NCBI GenBank assembly: GCA_905233525.1
Contig: CAJOEW010000001.1
Span: forward strand, 1 to 53,779
Reading direction: 5' to 3'
DNA: 53,779 nucleotides
Source of the DNA: an uncultured Synergistales bacterium
GTDB taxonomy: Bacteria > Synergistota > Synergistia > Synergistales > Aminobacteriaceae
The translations under genes and the position numbers were made by a program. Below the pieces are notes generated by a model that was not told where the DNA came from, made no database searches, and saw nothing but the letters and a program-made list of their open reading frames with translations. The stretch's first letter is position 1, and the number at the start of each line of letters is the position of its first letter. This document shows positions 34,143-45,286 of this stretch, one piece after another.

Positions 34143-35043
34143 AAAATTGAAGTCTGGTACAGTTGCTTTAATAGGCCGTCCAAATGCCGGTAAGTCTTCA
34201 TTAGTGAACGCGATCTTAAAAACTCGTGCCGTAATCGTGTCGCCTAAACCTCAAACAACTCGCAATATAATCAGGTGCATTTATAACGATGACGAATCAC
34301 AAATAATTTTTACTGACACGCCTGGACTTTATAAAATTACAGCCGATAATGACAAATTAGGAAAATTTTTCAGCGCGTCCGTATCAGATTTTTTAGAAGA
34401 CGCTGATTTAATATGCAGACTCGTTGATGCCGGCACAGGTAAATTAAATAATGATGATGCCGCCATAAATGAAATTATTTCACAAGTCAGCACGCCCGTT
34501 ATTTTAGTTGTAACGAAGGCAGATAAATTTAATCCTGAACGCGTCATGAAAATGTATGGCAATAATTTTAAATTCGCTGATCAAATTGCGGTCAGTGCTT
34601 TACGTAATAGAAATATCGACGAATTTATAACACTCGTAAAAAAATATATACCTGACGGCGAAATGTTATTTGATCCTGATATTCTAATGGCCTCAACTGA
34701 AAAATTTATGGCCGCCGAAATAATCAGAGGAGAAATTTTAATGTCGCTTCGTGATGAGATCCCGCATTGTACAGCCGTTGAGATAAACGAGTACAAAAGC
34801 CCTGATGAATATCCAGATCGAAAGAGCTTATATATACGAGCTACGTTAATCGTAGAGACAGAAGGCCAAAAAAAAATCATTATCGGCAGCGGCGGAAATA
34901 TGATCAAAAAAATAGGCATGGCCTCACGTAAAAATATTCAAGAAGCAACAGGCTTTAAAGTATTTTTAGATTTATGGGTGAAAGTGATTCCAGACTGGCG
35001 CAGGAATAATAATATATTACGCCGTTTCGGTTATGCCTTATGA
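34129..35043 (+). CDS. era: GTPase Era
   Basis: A ribosome-assembly GTPase that binds 16S rRNA. G1 GRPNAGKSS (Ala where Val is usual), G2 Thr in KPQTTRN, G3 DTPGLY and G4 TKAD are present, and the C-terminal KH domain is seen in IIIGSGGNMIKKIG. The length is 304 residues. The start is uncertain: TTG 34129 overlaps cdd, and TTG 34147 (reading MKSGTVALIG) is also possible; neither has a strong ribosome site, so coupling to cdd is likely. It overlaps recO by 11 bases. Confidence 0.93.
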   Translation: MRLIKKLKSGTVALIGRPNAGKSSLVNAILKTRAVIVSPKPQTTRNIIRCIYNDDESQIIFTDTPGLYKITADNDKLGKFFSASVSDFLEDADLICRLVDAGTGKLNNDDAAINEIISQVSTPVILVVTKADKFNPERVMKMYGNNFKFADQIAVSALRNRNIDEFITLVKKYIPDGEMLFDPDILMASTEKFMAAEIIRGEILMSLRDEIPHCTAVEINEYKSPDEYPDRKSLYIRATLIVETEGQKKIIIGSGGNMIKKIGMASRKNIQEATGFKVFLDLWVKVIPDWRRNNNILRRFGYAL

Positions 35044-35683
35044 AAACAAATTTGAGAACAAATCAGGCATATTATTATCACGAAAAATTTCAGGCGAAAA
35101 TAATTTAATAATCACGTTATTTTTAAAAGATCTTGGAATTTTACGAGTTACAGCTCACGGCGCTCAATCCGGTACAAGATTCGGAGGCAAAACAGAGCCT
35201 TTAATATCCGGTTCGTTTCATTTAAGGCTTTCACAGCGTACACACGGCTATGTTCTTGAGGACGTAGAAATTTTTGATGACATGTTATTTTTACGAAGCA
35301 GGCATGAAGCATTATTCAAAGCCATTGAATGGATAAAGCTTATAAAAAAATATCTGCCGTATGAAAATCCTGATAATATATTACTCGCAAATTTATATTA
35401 CAGCATGAAATTATTATACGAGTGCGATATTCCTGTTGACGCTGTAAATTTCAGGTTTATATGGCGCTGGCTCTACAATTGGGGATTAGCTCCGGACTTC
35501 AGAGAATTTTTCATGAGCAAAAATTATTTTAAGATCAGCGAAAAAAAAACGTTATATTATCTTTCAAAGCTTGACGTAAACAGCACAAGGAAATTATTTT
35601 CAAATGAAGTAATAAAAAATTTAAATTCCAGATTTTACAAGACCGCTTCAAAATTGATTATCAAGTTCCTGAATGAAAAATAA
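35033..35683 (+). CDS. recO: DNA repair protein RecO
   Basis: The mediator protein that helps load RecA with RecF/RecR. A 216-residue protein with an N-terminal OB fold (SGILLSRKISGENNLIITLF, then AHGAQ) and a helical C-terminal part. It is a little shorter than the usual 240-250, and the zinc-binding cysteines of many RecO proteins are absent; only one Cys is present. ATG overlaps the end of era. No sign of damage in the frame. Confidence 0.85.
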   Translation: MPYENKFENKSGILLSRKISGENNLIITLFLKDLGILRVTAHGAQSGTRFGGKTEPLISGSFHLRLSQRTHGYVLEDVEIFDDMLFLRSRHEALFKAIEWIKLIKKYLPYENPDNILLANLYYSMKLLYECDIPVDAVNFRFIWRWLYNWGLAPDFREFFMSKNYFKISEKKTLYYLSKLDVNSTRKLFSNEVIKNLNSRFYKTASKLIIKFLNEK

Positions 35684-35785
35684 TCTGTGCTAAAATCCTG
35701 CGAAATATATTTTTTAAACGCTCCAGAAGATAACGAATAATCTTAAAAATTAGCGTTACAAAATAAATTTACGGAGGTATGTTTT

Positions 35786-38599
35786 TTGATTTTCAACAGC
35801 ATTAAAAAATTTTTAGGGCTTGATCCGAATGACAGAGCCTTGAAAAAATATAAAGCTCTTGTCGATATAGTTAATTCCTACAGCGATGAAATCCATTCAA
35901 AATCAGACAGCGAATTAAAATCAAGAAGCTTAGAATTAAAATCAATCGCTTCTGAAAATCCTGATGCCCTTGATGATATGCTGCCGGAAGTGTTTTCGAT
36001 TGTACGTGAGGTCTCTCAAAGAACTATAGGATTACGTCATTATGATGTTCAATTGATCGGCGGCATGGCTCTTCACGAAGGTAAGATCGCCGAAATGAAA
36101 ACAGGTGAAGGAAAAACACTCGTTGCTACTTTGGCAGTAGTGTTAAACGCTTTAAAAAATCAAGGCGTTCATTTGGTTACGGTTAATGATTATTTAGCTA
36201 AACGTGACGCTGCATGGATGTCGCCTATTTATAATTTTATGGGATTGTCCGTTGGTGTTATTTATCCGTATATGCCTGACGATGAAAGAATTGACGCTTA
36301 TAACTCTGATATAACTTACGGGACAAATTCAGAATTTGGCTTTGATTATTTGCGCGATAACATGGTTTTGAACACAAGTCAGATCGTTCAACGCTCGCAT
36401 AATTTCTGCATTGTCGATGAAGTTGACTCGATCTTGATTGACGAAGCCAGAACACCTCTCATAATTTCAGGAGCTGCTGACGATGACACAAGCTTATACA
36501 CACGCGCCGATCTTGCTGCCAGAAATTTAAAGCTTGGCCAAGATTACGAGAAAGACGAAAAAGAACGCAGCATTTCAATTACTGAAACAGGTATACAAAA
36601 AACAGAAGACTTTTTGAAAATGCCCGGACTGTTTTCAGACGCAGCACATTCTGATCTCGCTCATAAAATTATTCAGGCTTTGAAGGCTCATGAATTATAT
36701 AAACGTGATACCGATTATGTAATTAAAGACGGTGAAATTGTTATAGTCGATGAATTTACAGGGCGTTTAATGATTGGACGGAGATATTCAGACGGATTAC
36801 ACCAGGCTATCGAAGCAAAAGAACGCGTAAAAATCGGACGAGAGAGCCAAACTTTAGCGACGATCACTCTTCAAAATTATTTCAGAATGTATAACAAGCT
36901 CGCAGGCATGACAGGTACAGCCGCAACAGAAGCCGAAGAGTTTAAAGAAATTTACGGCTTGCAGGTTATTACAATTCCGACGAATAAAAAAATGATCCGT
37001 ATTGATAATCCTGATGTAATTTATGCTACTGAAACTGAAAAATTTAAAGCCGTTGCCGATGACGTTGAAGAATGCCATAAACGCGGTCAGCCTGTTCTTG
37101 TTGGTACGACTTCGATCGAAAATTCAGAGCGCGTCAGTAAATTATTAAAGGCTCGTAAAATTCCTCATGAAGTCCTTAACGCTAAACACCATGAGAAAGA
37201 AGCTTATATAGTTGCTCAAGCCGGACATGAAGGCGCTGTAACAGTTGCTACTAACATGGCAGGACGCGGAACGGATATAATGCCCGGCGGTAATCCTGAA
37301 TTTCTTGCTAAAGAAAAATTATTATCAGGCCGCGAAAAATTGGATCTCGATTACGGAAATTTTGACGCTGATGAAATTTATGATTATTTCTCGCGTTATG
37401 CTAATTTGCAGATTCAAGACTTAGCTAAAAATTTTCTGCATGATAAAAAAATTGAGGCCGGCGAAGAAATTATTAAACACATCGAAAATATTTTCACACG
37501 CATAAAAAATACTTATTCAAAATATTTTGATGACTTCTCAGAACAATGCAGGCTCGAACATGATAAAGTAACAAGCTTAGGCGGATTGGCAATAATCGGA
37601 ACTGAAAGACACGAAGCACGCCGAATTGATAACCAGTTACGAGGACGTTCAGGCCGTCAGGGCGATCCGGGAACATCAAGATTTTATTTATCGCTTGAGG
37701 ATAATTTATTAAGGCTTTTCGGTTCTGACAGGATTCAGCCTTTGATGACTAAATTGGGAATGAAAGACGGCGAGGCAATTGAGTCCGGTATGCTGTCGCG
37801 GATAATCGAAAGTTCTCAAAAGAAAGTCGAAGAAATGCATTTTGATATCCGTAAACAATTATTAGCCTACGATAACGTCATGAATCAACAGCGCGAGGCA
37901 ATTTATTCAGAGCGTGGAGCAATTTTAAATACGCCCGATGATGAAATGCCTTTATACGGCTGGGATATAATCAAAGGCGTTGTAATTGATCTGCTTGATA
38001 AATATTTCCCTGAGAATGATTTAGAAAATACAGATCCTGAACGCGCAGCCATGAAATTAAAAAATATGTTTGGTGCCGGCGCTGAAGAAGCCCTGAAAGA
38101 TATTATGACACGCCGTGAAATGCTTGACGCTCAAGAAAATATAATCGCAGGCGTTAAAAATTTATACGATCAAAAAATTGCCGATCTTGATAATAATTCT
38201 CAGGACGGTGTAAAAATTTCAGGCGATCTCATTCGTCATGTATTGCTTAATATTCTTGATACAGCATGGCGCGAGCATTTATTAAACATGGATGAATTAC
38301 GGCGCGGGATCGGTTTACGTGCGATCGGTCAAAAAGATCCGTTAATCGAATATCAATTTGAGTCTTTTAATTTATTCCAGGCCATGATGAATAATATAAA
38401 AAGCTCATTCAGTGAACAGATATTCAGAGTGAAAATATTAAGCGAGAAAAATTTTAAGCCTCGTGAAATGAAATTAGAAAAACGCGATTTTGAACAATCA
38501 CATGATCCGATTAAAAAGACCGTTAAAATTGGACGTAATGATCCTTGTCCTTGCGGTTCAGGTAAAAAATATAAACATTGCCATGGGAAAGGATTATAA
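35786..38599 (+). CDS. secA: Preprotein translocase ATPase SecA
   Basis: The motor of the Sec export pathway. A 937-residue protein with the Walker A-like MKTGEGKTLVA, DEVDSILIDEARTPL (DEAD-like), GTNSEFGFDYLRDN and TNMAGRGTDI. The C-terminal SEC-C zinc motif is complete (CPCGSGKKYKHCHG), which binds SecB or ribosomes. Insertions relative to E. coli are modest. Start: TTG 35786 lies 7 bases after GGAGGT; an ATG at 35779 is out of frame. No secM-like leader was seen in the 102-base gap upstream. Confidence 0.96.
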   Translation: MIFNSIKKFLGLDPNDRALKKYKALVDIVNSYSDEIHSKSDSELKSRSLELKSIASENPDALDDMLPEVFSIVREVSQRTIGLRHYDVQLIGGMALHEGKIAEMKTGEGKTLVATLAVVLNALKNQGVHLVTVNDYLAKRDAAWMSPIYNFMGLSVGVIYPYMPDDERIDAYNSDITYGTNSEFGFDYLRDNMVLNTSQIVQRSHNFCIVDEVDSILIDEARTPLIISGAADDDTSLYTRADLAARNLKLGQDYEKDEKERSISITETGIQKTEDFLKMPGLFSDAAHSDLAHKIIQALKAHELYKRDTDYVIKDGEIVIVDEFTGRLMIGRRYSDGLHQAIEAKERVKIGRESQTLATITLQNYFRMYNKLAGMTGTAATEAEEFKEIYGLQVITIPTNKKMIRIDNPDVIYATETEKFKAVADDVEECHKRGQPVLVGTTSIENSERVSKLLKARKIPHEVLNAKHHEKEAYIVAQAGHEGAVTVATNMAGRGTDIMPGGNPEFLAKEKLLSGREKLDLDYGNFDADEIYDYFSRYANLQIQDLAKNFLHDKKIEAGEEIIKHIENIFTRIKNTYSKYFDDFSEQCRLEHDKVTSLGGLAIIGTERHEARRIDNQLRGRSGRQGDPGTSRFYLSLEDNLLRLFGSDRIQPLMTKLGMKDGEAIESGMLSRIIESSQKKVEEMHFDIRKQLLAYDNVMNQQREAIYSERGAILNTPDDEMPLYGWDIIKGVVIDLLDKYFPENDLENTDPERAAMKLKNMFGAGAEEALKDIMTRREMLDAQENIIAGVKNLYDQKIADLDNNSQDGVKISGDLIRHVLLNILDTAWREHLLNMDELRRGIGLRAIGQKDPLIEYQFESFNLFQAMMNNIKSSFSEQIFRVKILSEKNFKPREMKLEKRDFEQSHDPIKKTVKIGRNDPCPCGSGKKYKHCHGKGL

Positions 38600-38603
38600 G
38601 GCC

Positions 38604-40439
38604 ATGAAAAAATTTGTACTGTTAATTTTTATAATCGCTCTTGCTTTTTGTGCTAAGGCTCACGCCGAAAACTTGATGGATAATTCAAGCCTTAAAGTTG
38701 CGCCGCTTGATAATCTTGATATGTCAGGTATACCGGTCGCAGGAACTCGTAACGCAAATACATCAGCACTTCCTGATTATGATATATCCAGAATGATAAA
38801 AGTTAATCCGGATTTCGTGACATACCCTGAAGCTAACGGAATAATATGGCAGAAATATATTAACGCTTCGTATTCAAAGAACGGCGGAACGGAAATAACG
38901 CGCTTTTATATAATTTTAGGCCGTAAAGGTTTAGACTCGCGCTGGTTAAATTGGAACATTCCTAAACCAAAAAACGGCAGCATTAAAATTTTACGTGCCT
39001 GCATTCATGACGGCTTTACAGGTAATAAAATCAGAGATATCGAGCCAAAAATAAATAACGAAAAAAATTTCACGTCTGTTAATTTTGATAACACGCCTGA
39101 TAAATTTATATTAGTTCTTGCTTGGCAGGAGAAATTAGACGGCGAATTATCTCTTGACGGATTATTTTGGGTACAGGAAGATTTGCGCGTTTGGGAAGCT
39201 GTTGTAGAAATAATTTCATCGGAGAAGGTTACTTACGCGACATTTCCTCAAGAAAATTTAACGCCTATAATTCAAGATTACGGCCATGAAAAAATTTATG
39301 CCTGGCGCGGAATAAATATAGAGCCTGTAAATGATGATACTTTAGCAAGACTGCCACGTGCCGGTATAGCTGTAAGTTCACGTAAAGGCGAAAATGGTAT
39401 GTCTGCTTTAATTCATGAGATCGAAAATATTAACGCTGTTAAAATTCCAAACGAAGCCGCAAGAATTTTCAGAGAGAATAAAAATAATAACGGTGTTAAA
39501 AATTTTCTGGAATGGCTGAAAAATGAACCTGAAATATTTTTAGCTGACAGTAATTCGCGCCGTGATATTCCGAATGAAGCGCCGTATACTAAACTTGAAA
39601 AAATGTTACTCGCTCGCGCTTGGCTGAAAGAATTAAAAATCAATGCCTCTTTAAAATGGGTGCTGCCGTATACGATTGATGAGCGCTCGCCTTTATGTTC
39701 AGGAATATTTTATAAGCCTGTATTAGAATTGAAAGGCGTTAAGAATCTTCGTTATTATGATTTTTACGACGTTAAAAGTTTACCAGGCTTGAAACTTTAT
39801 GAAGTCAATGACAGCGGAAAATTGATCACTAAAAAAATTCCAGCAGTTAAACCAGGCGTAAATAGATTGTCTGCAAATCTGGATTTGAATTTAGATCAAA
39901 ACGGACTGTTAAACGGCGATGTAAAAATAATTTTGCGAGGCGCATGGAAAAATTTGATCACAGGCACTCCGGAAGAAATGTTATTAAAATTATTTCCTGG
40001 CTTATCAAATTACAGGAATGTTAAATTAAATAACGAGTCCGAAAATCCTGAGCTTAATTTTGAAATTTATAACAAACCTGGAGTCGCGGGCGCAGGTCAG
40101 GGAATTTTAGCGATTATGCCGTGTTTTGAGCCGGATGTGTTAAGAAAATTAGCAGAGACTCCGCCGACAATAGAATTAAAATTTACGTTCATAATCGAGC
40201 AAAATATAAATCTCGCTTTGCCGAAAGGTTATAATCAGGCTTTAGTATCAGGATCAATTCCGCGCGGTGCTGATAAGATAAATTACAGTGAAAGCTATGT
40301 AAACCGCCGCCATAGATTATTAGCAGAGTCAAGACTTGAAATAAATATGCCTTCGATCTCGTTAGGCAATATGAATTTATTACGCCGCAATTTATCACAG
40401 TGGCATACGTTCGCAGCGAGAAATATTCCGGTGAGATAA
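38604..40439 (+). CDS. Exported protein, possibly DUF3857-like, 611 aa
   Basis: A signal peptide (about 1-20, ending AHA) and a large, probably beta-rich periplasmic protein without membrane helices. The first half (about 55-210) has the look of a DUF3857 domain (NGIIWQKYINASYSKNGG, then charged strand pairs and FILVLAWQE); the middle contains helical WLKNEPEIFLA and a LARAWLKEL segment where transglutaminase-like proteins of this class have their catalytic domain, but no Cys/His/Asp triad is visible. The C-terminal third is beta-rich. Family assignment is tentative. The ATG is 4 bases after the secA stop, so it is co-transcribed with secA. Confidence 0.7.
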   Translation: MKKFVLLIFIIALAFCAKAHAENLMDNSSLKVAPLDNLDMSGIPVAGTRNANTSALPDYDISRMIKVNPDFVTYPEANGIIWQKYINASYSKNGGTEITRFYIILGRKGLDSRWLNWNIPKPKNGSIKILRACIHDGFTGNKIRDIEPKINNEKNFTSVNFDNTPDKFILVLAWQEKLDGELSLDGLFWVQEDLRVWEAVVEIISSEKVTYATFPQENLTPIIQDYGHEKIYAWRGINIEPVNDDTLARLPRAGIAVSSRKGENGMSALIHEIENINAVKIPNEAARIFRENKNNNGVKNFLEWLKNEPEIFLADSNSRRDIPNEAPYTKLEKMLLARAWLKELKINASLKWVLPYTIDERSPLCSGIFYKPVLELKGVKNLRYYDFYDVKSLPGLKLYEVNDSGKLITKKIPAVKPGVNRLSANLDLNLDQNGLLNGDVKIILRGAWKNLITGTPEEMLLKLFPGLSNYRNVKLNNESENPELNFEIYNKPGVAGAGQGILAIMPCFEPDVLRKLAETPPTIELKFTFIIEQNINLALPKGYNQALVSGSIPRGADKINYSESYVNRRHRLLAESRLEINMPSISLGNMNLLRRNLSQWHTFAARNIPVR

Positions 40440-40514
40440 TTTTTTTATGTCTGTGATAATATTGGCTTAAATTTATTTTTTAATTTTTTATCAGGAGGCT
40501 TTATTATTTCCATA

Positions 40515-43322
40515 ATGGAGAATCGAGATTATAAAGACACGTTGAATTTACCTGTTACAAATTTTCCAATGAGGGCGAATCTTGCAAAACGCGAGCCTGA
40601 TTTTTTAAAGTTCTGGTATTCTCATGATACTTATCATAAAGCTTTAGAAGCCAGACATGATTCAAAAGAACATTTTATTTTGCACGACGGCCCGCCATAT
40701 GCTAACGGAGATATTCATATCGGTACAGCGTTTAATAAAATCTTAAAGGACTTTATACCGAAATTCAAAACTATGTCAGGCGTTTATGCTCCTTATGTGC
40801 CAGGCTGGGATACTCACGGACTGCCGATAGAATTACGCTCATTAAAGGACGGCGGCTTGTCAAAACTCGGTGCAGGCGTTGATCCTATTGAATTGCGTAA
40901 ACGTTGTAAAAATACGGCGCTGCATTATCTTGACGTTCAAAGAGAAGAATTTAAGCGGCTCGGAGTTTTAGGCGAATGGGATAATCCTTACATGACTCTT
41001 GATCCGAAATATGAGCATTTAGAATTACATGCGTTTGCCGACATGGTTGCTAAGGATTTAATTTACAGAGGTTTAAAGCCTGTTTATTGGTGCACGGATT
41101 GTCAAACAGCTTTAGCAGCAGGCGAGATCGAATATTGGGATGAAAGTTCGCCTTCTGTTTATGTTGCTTATCCGATACCTGAAATTAAAAATAAATTTCC
41201 GGAATTTGCAGATCGTGAAATATTTATCGTAATTTGGACAACGACTCCATGGACGCTTCCTTCTAGTGCCGGCGTAGCTGTTCATCAAAATTACGATTAC
41301 GGATTTTATGAGCATGACGGAAAAATTTATATATTTGCCGCTGAATTAAAGAACTCAATAAGCGAAAATACAGGCTTAAATTTTTCAGACGCTCTCAAAA
41401 TTGTGAAAGGCTCTGAGCTTGAAAATATAAAAGCCGTTCATCCGTTCTATGATAATAAAGAAATATTGGTAATGCTTGCGCCTTATGTTGAACTTGAAAC
41501 CGGTACAGGCTGCGTTCACACTTCACCAGGACACGGCGTTGAAGACTATGAAACCGGCGTAAGATATGGCTTGAAAATTTGCAGTTCAGTCGATCATTCA
41601 GGCCATTTTGAGAAAGATATACCAATTGTTGCAGGCATGAGTTTAGATGAAGGCGGAAATAAAGCTCTTGAGCTTATAAAATCAAAAGGGAGATTATTAG
41701 GACTCGGCAAGATTTTACATAGCTATCCTCATTGCTGGAGATGTAAGAAGCCCGTTATTTTTAGAGCGACGGATCAATGGTTTATTAACGTTGCTAAATT
41801 CAAAGACGACGCGTTAAAAGTTATCGACAATGAAATTAAATGGATTCCTGATTGGGGAAGAGATCGAATTTTTAATATGGTCAGCTCGCGTTCAGATTGG
41901 TGCATAAGCCGCCAGCGTGTGTGGGGAATTCCAGTGCCGGCATTGCATTGTAAGGATTGCGGTCAATTTACATTAACGCCTGACCGTATAAGAATGCTCG
42001 CTGAAAAAGTTAAAGACGCTCCGGACGGTTCTTCGATATGGTGGAGTGAAAGCCTTGATAATTTATTCGGCGATCTTGCTAAATGTGATCATTGCGGCTC
42101 ACATAATGTCGAGAAGGACAGCAATATTTTAGACGTTTGGTTTGATTCAGGCGTGTCGCATATTTCGGTCTTGAATGAGCGTTTCGGACTTGAATGGCCT
42201 TGCGATATGTATCTTGAAGGAAGCGATCAACATAGAGGCTGGTTCCAATCGTCATTATTAACAGCTGTCGCCATAAAAAATCATGCGCCTTATAAGCAGG
42301 TCTTAACTCACGGATTTACACTTGACGGTGAAGGGCGCAAGATGTCTAAATCAATCGGAAATACTGTCGCGCCGGCTGATGTTATAAAAGATTTTGGAGC
42401 GGATATATTAAGATTATGGGTTGCTTCCAGCGATTACAGAAACGATGTCAGAATCTCTAATACGATCTTAAAAACTTTATCCGAAACTTACAGACGTATC
42501 CGCAACACAGCAAGATTCTTACTTGGAAATTTACACGACTTCGATAAAAAAGTTAATGCCGTCGAATTTTCTAAAATGCTTCCGCTTGATAAATGGATCC
42601 TCGATCGCCTTCATAGAATAATCGAAAAATCTATTAACGCTTATGAAAGTTACGAGTTTCATATTCCTGTAAATCTCGTTCATTCGTTCTGCGTTAATGA
42701 GTTAAGCGCGTTCTATCTTGATATCAGTAAAGACCGTTTATACGTTGAAGATAAAGACTCGTTAACAAGACGCAGCGCTCAAACGGCCATGCATGAAATT
42801 TTAACGGTAATGACAAAAATTCTTGCGCCGATATTAAGTTTCACCGCTGAGGAAATTTGGCAGGAAATGCGCACAACTGATGAATCATTATGTGAAAGCG
42901 TATTTATGTCTGATTTTCCTGTTCCGGATAAAAATAAACTCAATGCCGAATTAAATGATACTTGGAATGAAGCTTTGATATTAAAAGGCGCTGTCAGTCG
43001 TTCTCTTGAAATTATGAGAGCTAAAAAAATTATTGGAACATCGCTTGAAGCTTCTGTACAGGTTAAAAAATCTAAGGCGCTCGAAAAAATTATTAACTCC
43101 TTCACAACTGATGAACTTGCAGATATCGCGATCGTATCAAAATTTGAATGGGTTGACGGCGATTTTACTTTACCGGAAATTTTTAAAGACTCTGAAACAG
43201 ATTTTGAATTGGCCGCAGGTTTTACGACTGGTACAAAATGCCCGCGCTGTTGGAAATATTCTGATCATGCGAATAAAAACGGCTTATGCCCTCGTTGCGC
43301 TCATGTGTTACACGAAGATTAA
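40515..43322 (+). CDS. ileS: Isoleucyl-tRNA synthetase
   Basis: Class I synthetase of 935 residues. The HIGH motif is HIGT in [15 protein letters not shown] occurs in [10 protein letters not shown], the CP1 editing domain (about 190-390) includes TTPWTLPSS, and a C-terminal zinc finger has two CxxC pairs (CPRCWKYS and CPRCAHVL). A further internal Cys group (CKDCGQ, CDHCGS) occurs before DVWFDSG, as in many bacteria. Start: the ATG is 16 bases after AGGAGG; ATT 40506, 7 bases after it and in frame, would add three residues but is a rare start codon. No T-box was seen upstream. Confidence 0.96.
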   Translation: MENRDYKDTLNLPVTNFPMRANLAKREPDFLKFWYSHDTYHKALEARHDSKEHFILHDGPPYANGDIHIGTAFNKILKDFIPKFKTMSGVYAPYVPGWDTHGLPIELRSLKDGGLSKLGAGVDPIELRKRCKNTALHYLDVQREEFKRLGVLGEWDNPYMTLDPKYEHLELHAFADMVAKDLIYRGLKPVYWCTDCQTALAAGEIEYWDESSPSVYVAYPIPEIKNKFPEFADREIFIVIWTTTPWTLPSSAGVAVHQNYDYGFYEHDGKIYIFAAELKNSISENTGLNFSDALKIVKGSELENIKAVHPFYDNKEILVMLAPYVELETGTGCVHTSPGHGVEDYETGVRYGLKICSSVDHSGHFEKDIPIVAGMSLDEGGNKALELIKSKGRLLGLGKILHSYPHCWRCKKPVIFRATDQWFINVAKFKDDALKVIDNEIKWIPDWGRDRIFNMVSSRSDWCISRQRVWGIPVPALHCKDCGQFTLTPDRIRMLAEKVKDAPDGSSIWWSESLDNLFGDLAKCDHCGSHNVEKDSNILDVWFDSGVSHISVLNERFGLEWPCDMYLEGSDQHRGWFQSSLLTAVAIKNHAPYKQVLTHGFTLDGEGRKMSKSIGNTVAPADVIKDFGADILRLWVASSDYRNDVRISNTILKTLSETYRRIRNTARFLLGNLHDFDKKVNAVEFSKMLPLDKWILDRLHRIIEKSINAYESYEFHIPVNLVHSFCVNELSAFYLDISKDRLYVEDKDSLTRRSAQTAMHEILTVMTKILAPILSFTAEEIWQEMRTTDESLCESVFMSDFPVPDKNKLNAELNDTWNEALILKGAVSRSLEIMRAKKIIGTSLEASVQVKKSKALEKIINSFTTDELADIAIVSKFEWVDGDFTLPEIFKDSETDFELAAGFTTGTKCPRCWKYSDHANKNGLCPRCAHVLHED

Positions 43323-43358
43323 ACGAGCAGGAAAAATTTTTACAGCGTGATTATTTTC

Positions 43359-43394
43359 AGCTTCCTTGATAATTTTTCAGGGAGGCTTTTTTTA
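43359..43394 (+). terminator. Intrinsic terminator after ileS
   Basis: AGCTTCCTTGA (43359-43369) and TCAGGGAGGCT (43377-43387) form an 11-bp stem with two G-T pairs, followed by T8. The right arm resembles a ribosome site and is followed by an in-frame ATG (43394), which is taken as chance. Confidence 0.8.
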
Positions 43395-43450
43395 TGTTCG
43401 TTGTTAATTCATTGTATAATTCTCAAAAACTTTCAGGAGGACTTTTTTTT

Positions 43451-45286
43451 ATGCGTGTAAAATTTTTTATATCGCTTTTCATTTTGAATATCATGTGCGT
43501 TTCAGCGTGTGCTGCTCCAAGAATTATTACTCATGGTGAGCCGCATGTTGGTGAGCCTGTTGTTTTATCAGTTAATGAGTCTGATATACCGTCCGGCGGT
43601 TCTGTTGAATGGTCAATAACTCCGACGACAGGTCTAAATCCTGCACGTATAGCTTTGAGAGCAGGCGGCCGCGAATGTTCATTTATACCGCTTGATGTTA
43701 AGCCTGTACGTGTTACAGCGATCGTAAGTGACAGAAACGGATCAGCCGCAGGAAATTCTGAATATATGGTAGTTCCGAAAGAGTTCAGCATAAAAATTTC
43801 CGTCGTTGTTGATAAGCCTTTAACTCTTTGGGATTCTGACAAGCGCTCGGATTATGTATTAGAGCCGGGAGTTTTAAGCGCCAATTCACCAATTAGAATA
43901 CGTGCAAATTTACAGCCGGCCTCAAATATTGAACACTCGTTTAAATGGAATTCTGATGCTGCAACGGCGTTATTAAGCCCTGATAAAGATGACATATTTA
44001 TATTACGCGGTCAAACTGGTGACAGCGAGATCTCCGTGACGGCTTTTAACTCAATGGGAACAAAGTTGGGTTCAGGCGCAAGCGTTGTGAAAATTTCTTT
44101 GCCTGTCTCAAAAATTGAACAATCAAACCGCGAGCGCGAAGCCTGGCAATCATGGCAGAAAGCTCAAGAATTATGGAACAGTCAAAATTATACACAGGCC
44201 GTAGCATTTGGTAATAAAGCCCTGTCATTATCACCGCGCGATAAAGATATTACAGCCGGTTTAAAAGTTATGACATTAAATTATTCAAGATATACACGTG
44301 CTCAAAAATTACGTGAAAGCGCAGTGGCTTTAGACGCAAAAGGATCATACGATGAGGCTCTGAAAAATCTGCGTGTTGCTCAAATAATATGGCCTGTCGA
44401 CCGCGGAGAAGCTGACATCAAAAAAGAAGAAGAGCGCGTGAACGAACTTAGAATTTTACAGCAGAAAGCCAACTGGTTACGCGACACAGCTTCAGCCTAT
44501 GATAATGAACAAATGTTTGAAGACGCTTTAGATTATTATGCCAGAAGTATTGCGGTCATGTCATCGGATGCTATTGTTCAACGAATGGACAAAATCAAAA
44601 CAAGACTCGTGAAAATGACTGACGCTGATAAATACGCCGGTGAAGGTAATAAATTAGAACGTGAAGGAAAATTACACGAGGCCATAAATCATTACACAGC
44701 AAGTATTATGAGCAATCCTGACGCAGGCTTGAAGCAACATGTAGACGAATTGCAGAATGTATTGCGCCGCCGTGAAGATCAAGCAAGAGTTTTAGCTCGC
44801 GAGGCAAAACAATTAGAGCGCAAAAATCCTCAAGAGGCTTTAAAACGTTACAAAGAAAGCTTAAATTTATGGGACGACGGCAGAGTCGAACAGCAGATAA
44901 ATTTAATAGAGCGTAACACAAAACTTGATAACGGCACAAAATTAAGAGACGCTGAAGATTTCGGCATTGGTACACGTAACGACGCAGCGAAAATTATTCA
45001 AGACGCTGATAAATTATATTCCGAAGGAAAATTAAAAGAAGCCGTTGAGCTGTACCAGAAGGCGCAAAAAATTTCATCATCAAAAGAAATTGCCGAATGG
45101 TTGTCACGTATTGAGAAAGTGATCGCCGAATCTGATTCAGTAAATGAGTCTAATGCTTTGATTAAACAGGCTAACGCGCTATATAAATCAGGCAAAACAA
45201 AAGAAGCGATCGATTTATACAAAAAAAGCTTAACGGTTCATCCAAATGCTCAATTACAAAAATTTATCGAGAAAAATTCAAAGTAA
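43451..45286 (+). CDS. TPR-repeat lipoprotein with N-terminal Ig-like domain
   Basis: A 611-residue protein with a lipoprotein signal: V-S-A-C at 17-20 is a good lipobox. A beta-rich domain (about 22-225) with PKD/Ig-like features (a WSITPTTGLNPA segment) is followed by coiled helices and several TPR-type repeats (about 245-611), best seen in WQKAQELWNSQNYTQAVAFG and near the end (ANALYKSGKTKEAIDLYKK). TPR lipoproteins act as envelope assembly scaffolds, but no partner can be named. Start: ATG 43451 has AGGAGG about 11 bases upstream; the longer frame to 43394 runs back to the terminator. TATAAT lies at 43415-43420. Confidence 0.8.
   Translation: MRVKFFISLFILNIMCVSACAAPRIITHGEPHVGEPVVLSVNESDIPSGGSVEWSITPTTGLNPARIALRAGGRECSFIPLDVKPVRVTAIVSDRNGSAAGNSEYMVVPKEFSIKISVVVDKPLTLWDSDKRSDYVLEPGVLSANSPIRIRANLQPASNIEHSFKWNSDAATALLSPDKDDIFILRGQTGDSEISVTAFNSMGTKLGSGASVVKISLPVSKIEQSNREREAWQSWQKAQELWNSQNYTQAVAFGNKALSLSPRDKDITAGLKVMTLNYSRYTRAQKLRESAVALDAKGSYDEALKNLRVAQIIWPVDRGEADIKKEEERVNELRILQQKANWLRDTASAYDNEQMFEDALDYYARSIAVMSSDAIVQRMDKIKTRLVKMTDADKYAGEGNKLEREGKLHEAINHYTASIMSNPDAGLKQHVDELQNVLRRREDQARVLAREAKQLERKNPQEALKRYKESLNLWDDGRVEQQINLIERNTKLDNGTKLRDAEDFGIGTRNDAAKIIQDADKLYSEGKLKEAVELYQKAQKISSSKEIAEWLSRIEKVIAESDSVNESNALIKQANALYKSGKTKEAIDLYKKSLTVHPNAQLQKFIEKNSK

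Noticed and set aside
40440-40514. Possible T-box leader before ileS
   Set aside because: Only 75 bases, with no specifier stem, T-box sequence or terminator/antiterminator pair.
43394-43450. N-terminal extension of the TPR lipoprotein to ATG 43394
   Set aside because: The ribosome-like GGGAGG there is the terminator arm; the extension would bury the signal peptide, and ATG 43451 has its own AGGAGG.
44706-44975. 89-codon minus-strand frame inside the TPR gene
   Set aside because: Antisense shadow of a strongly coding region, with no start signals and Cys/Leu-rich noise composition.
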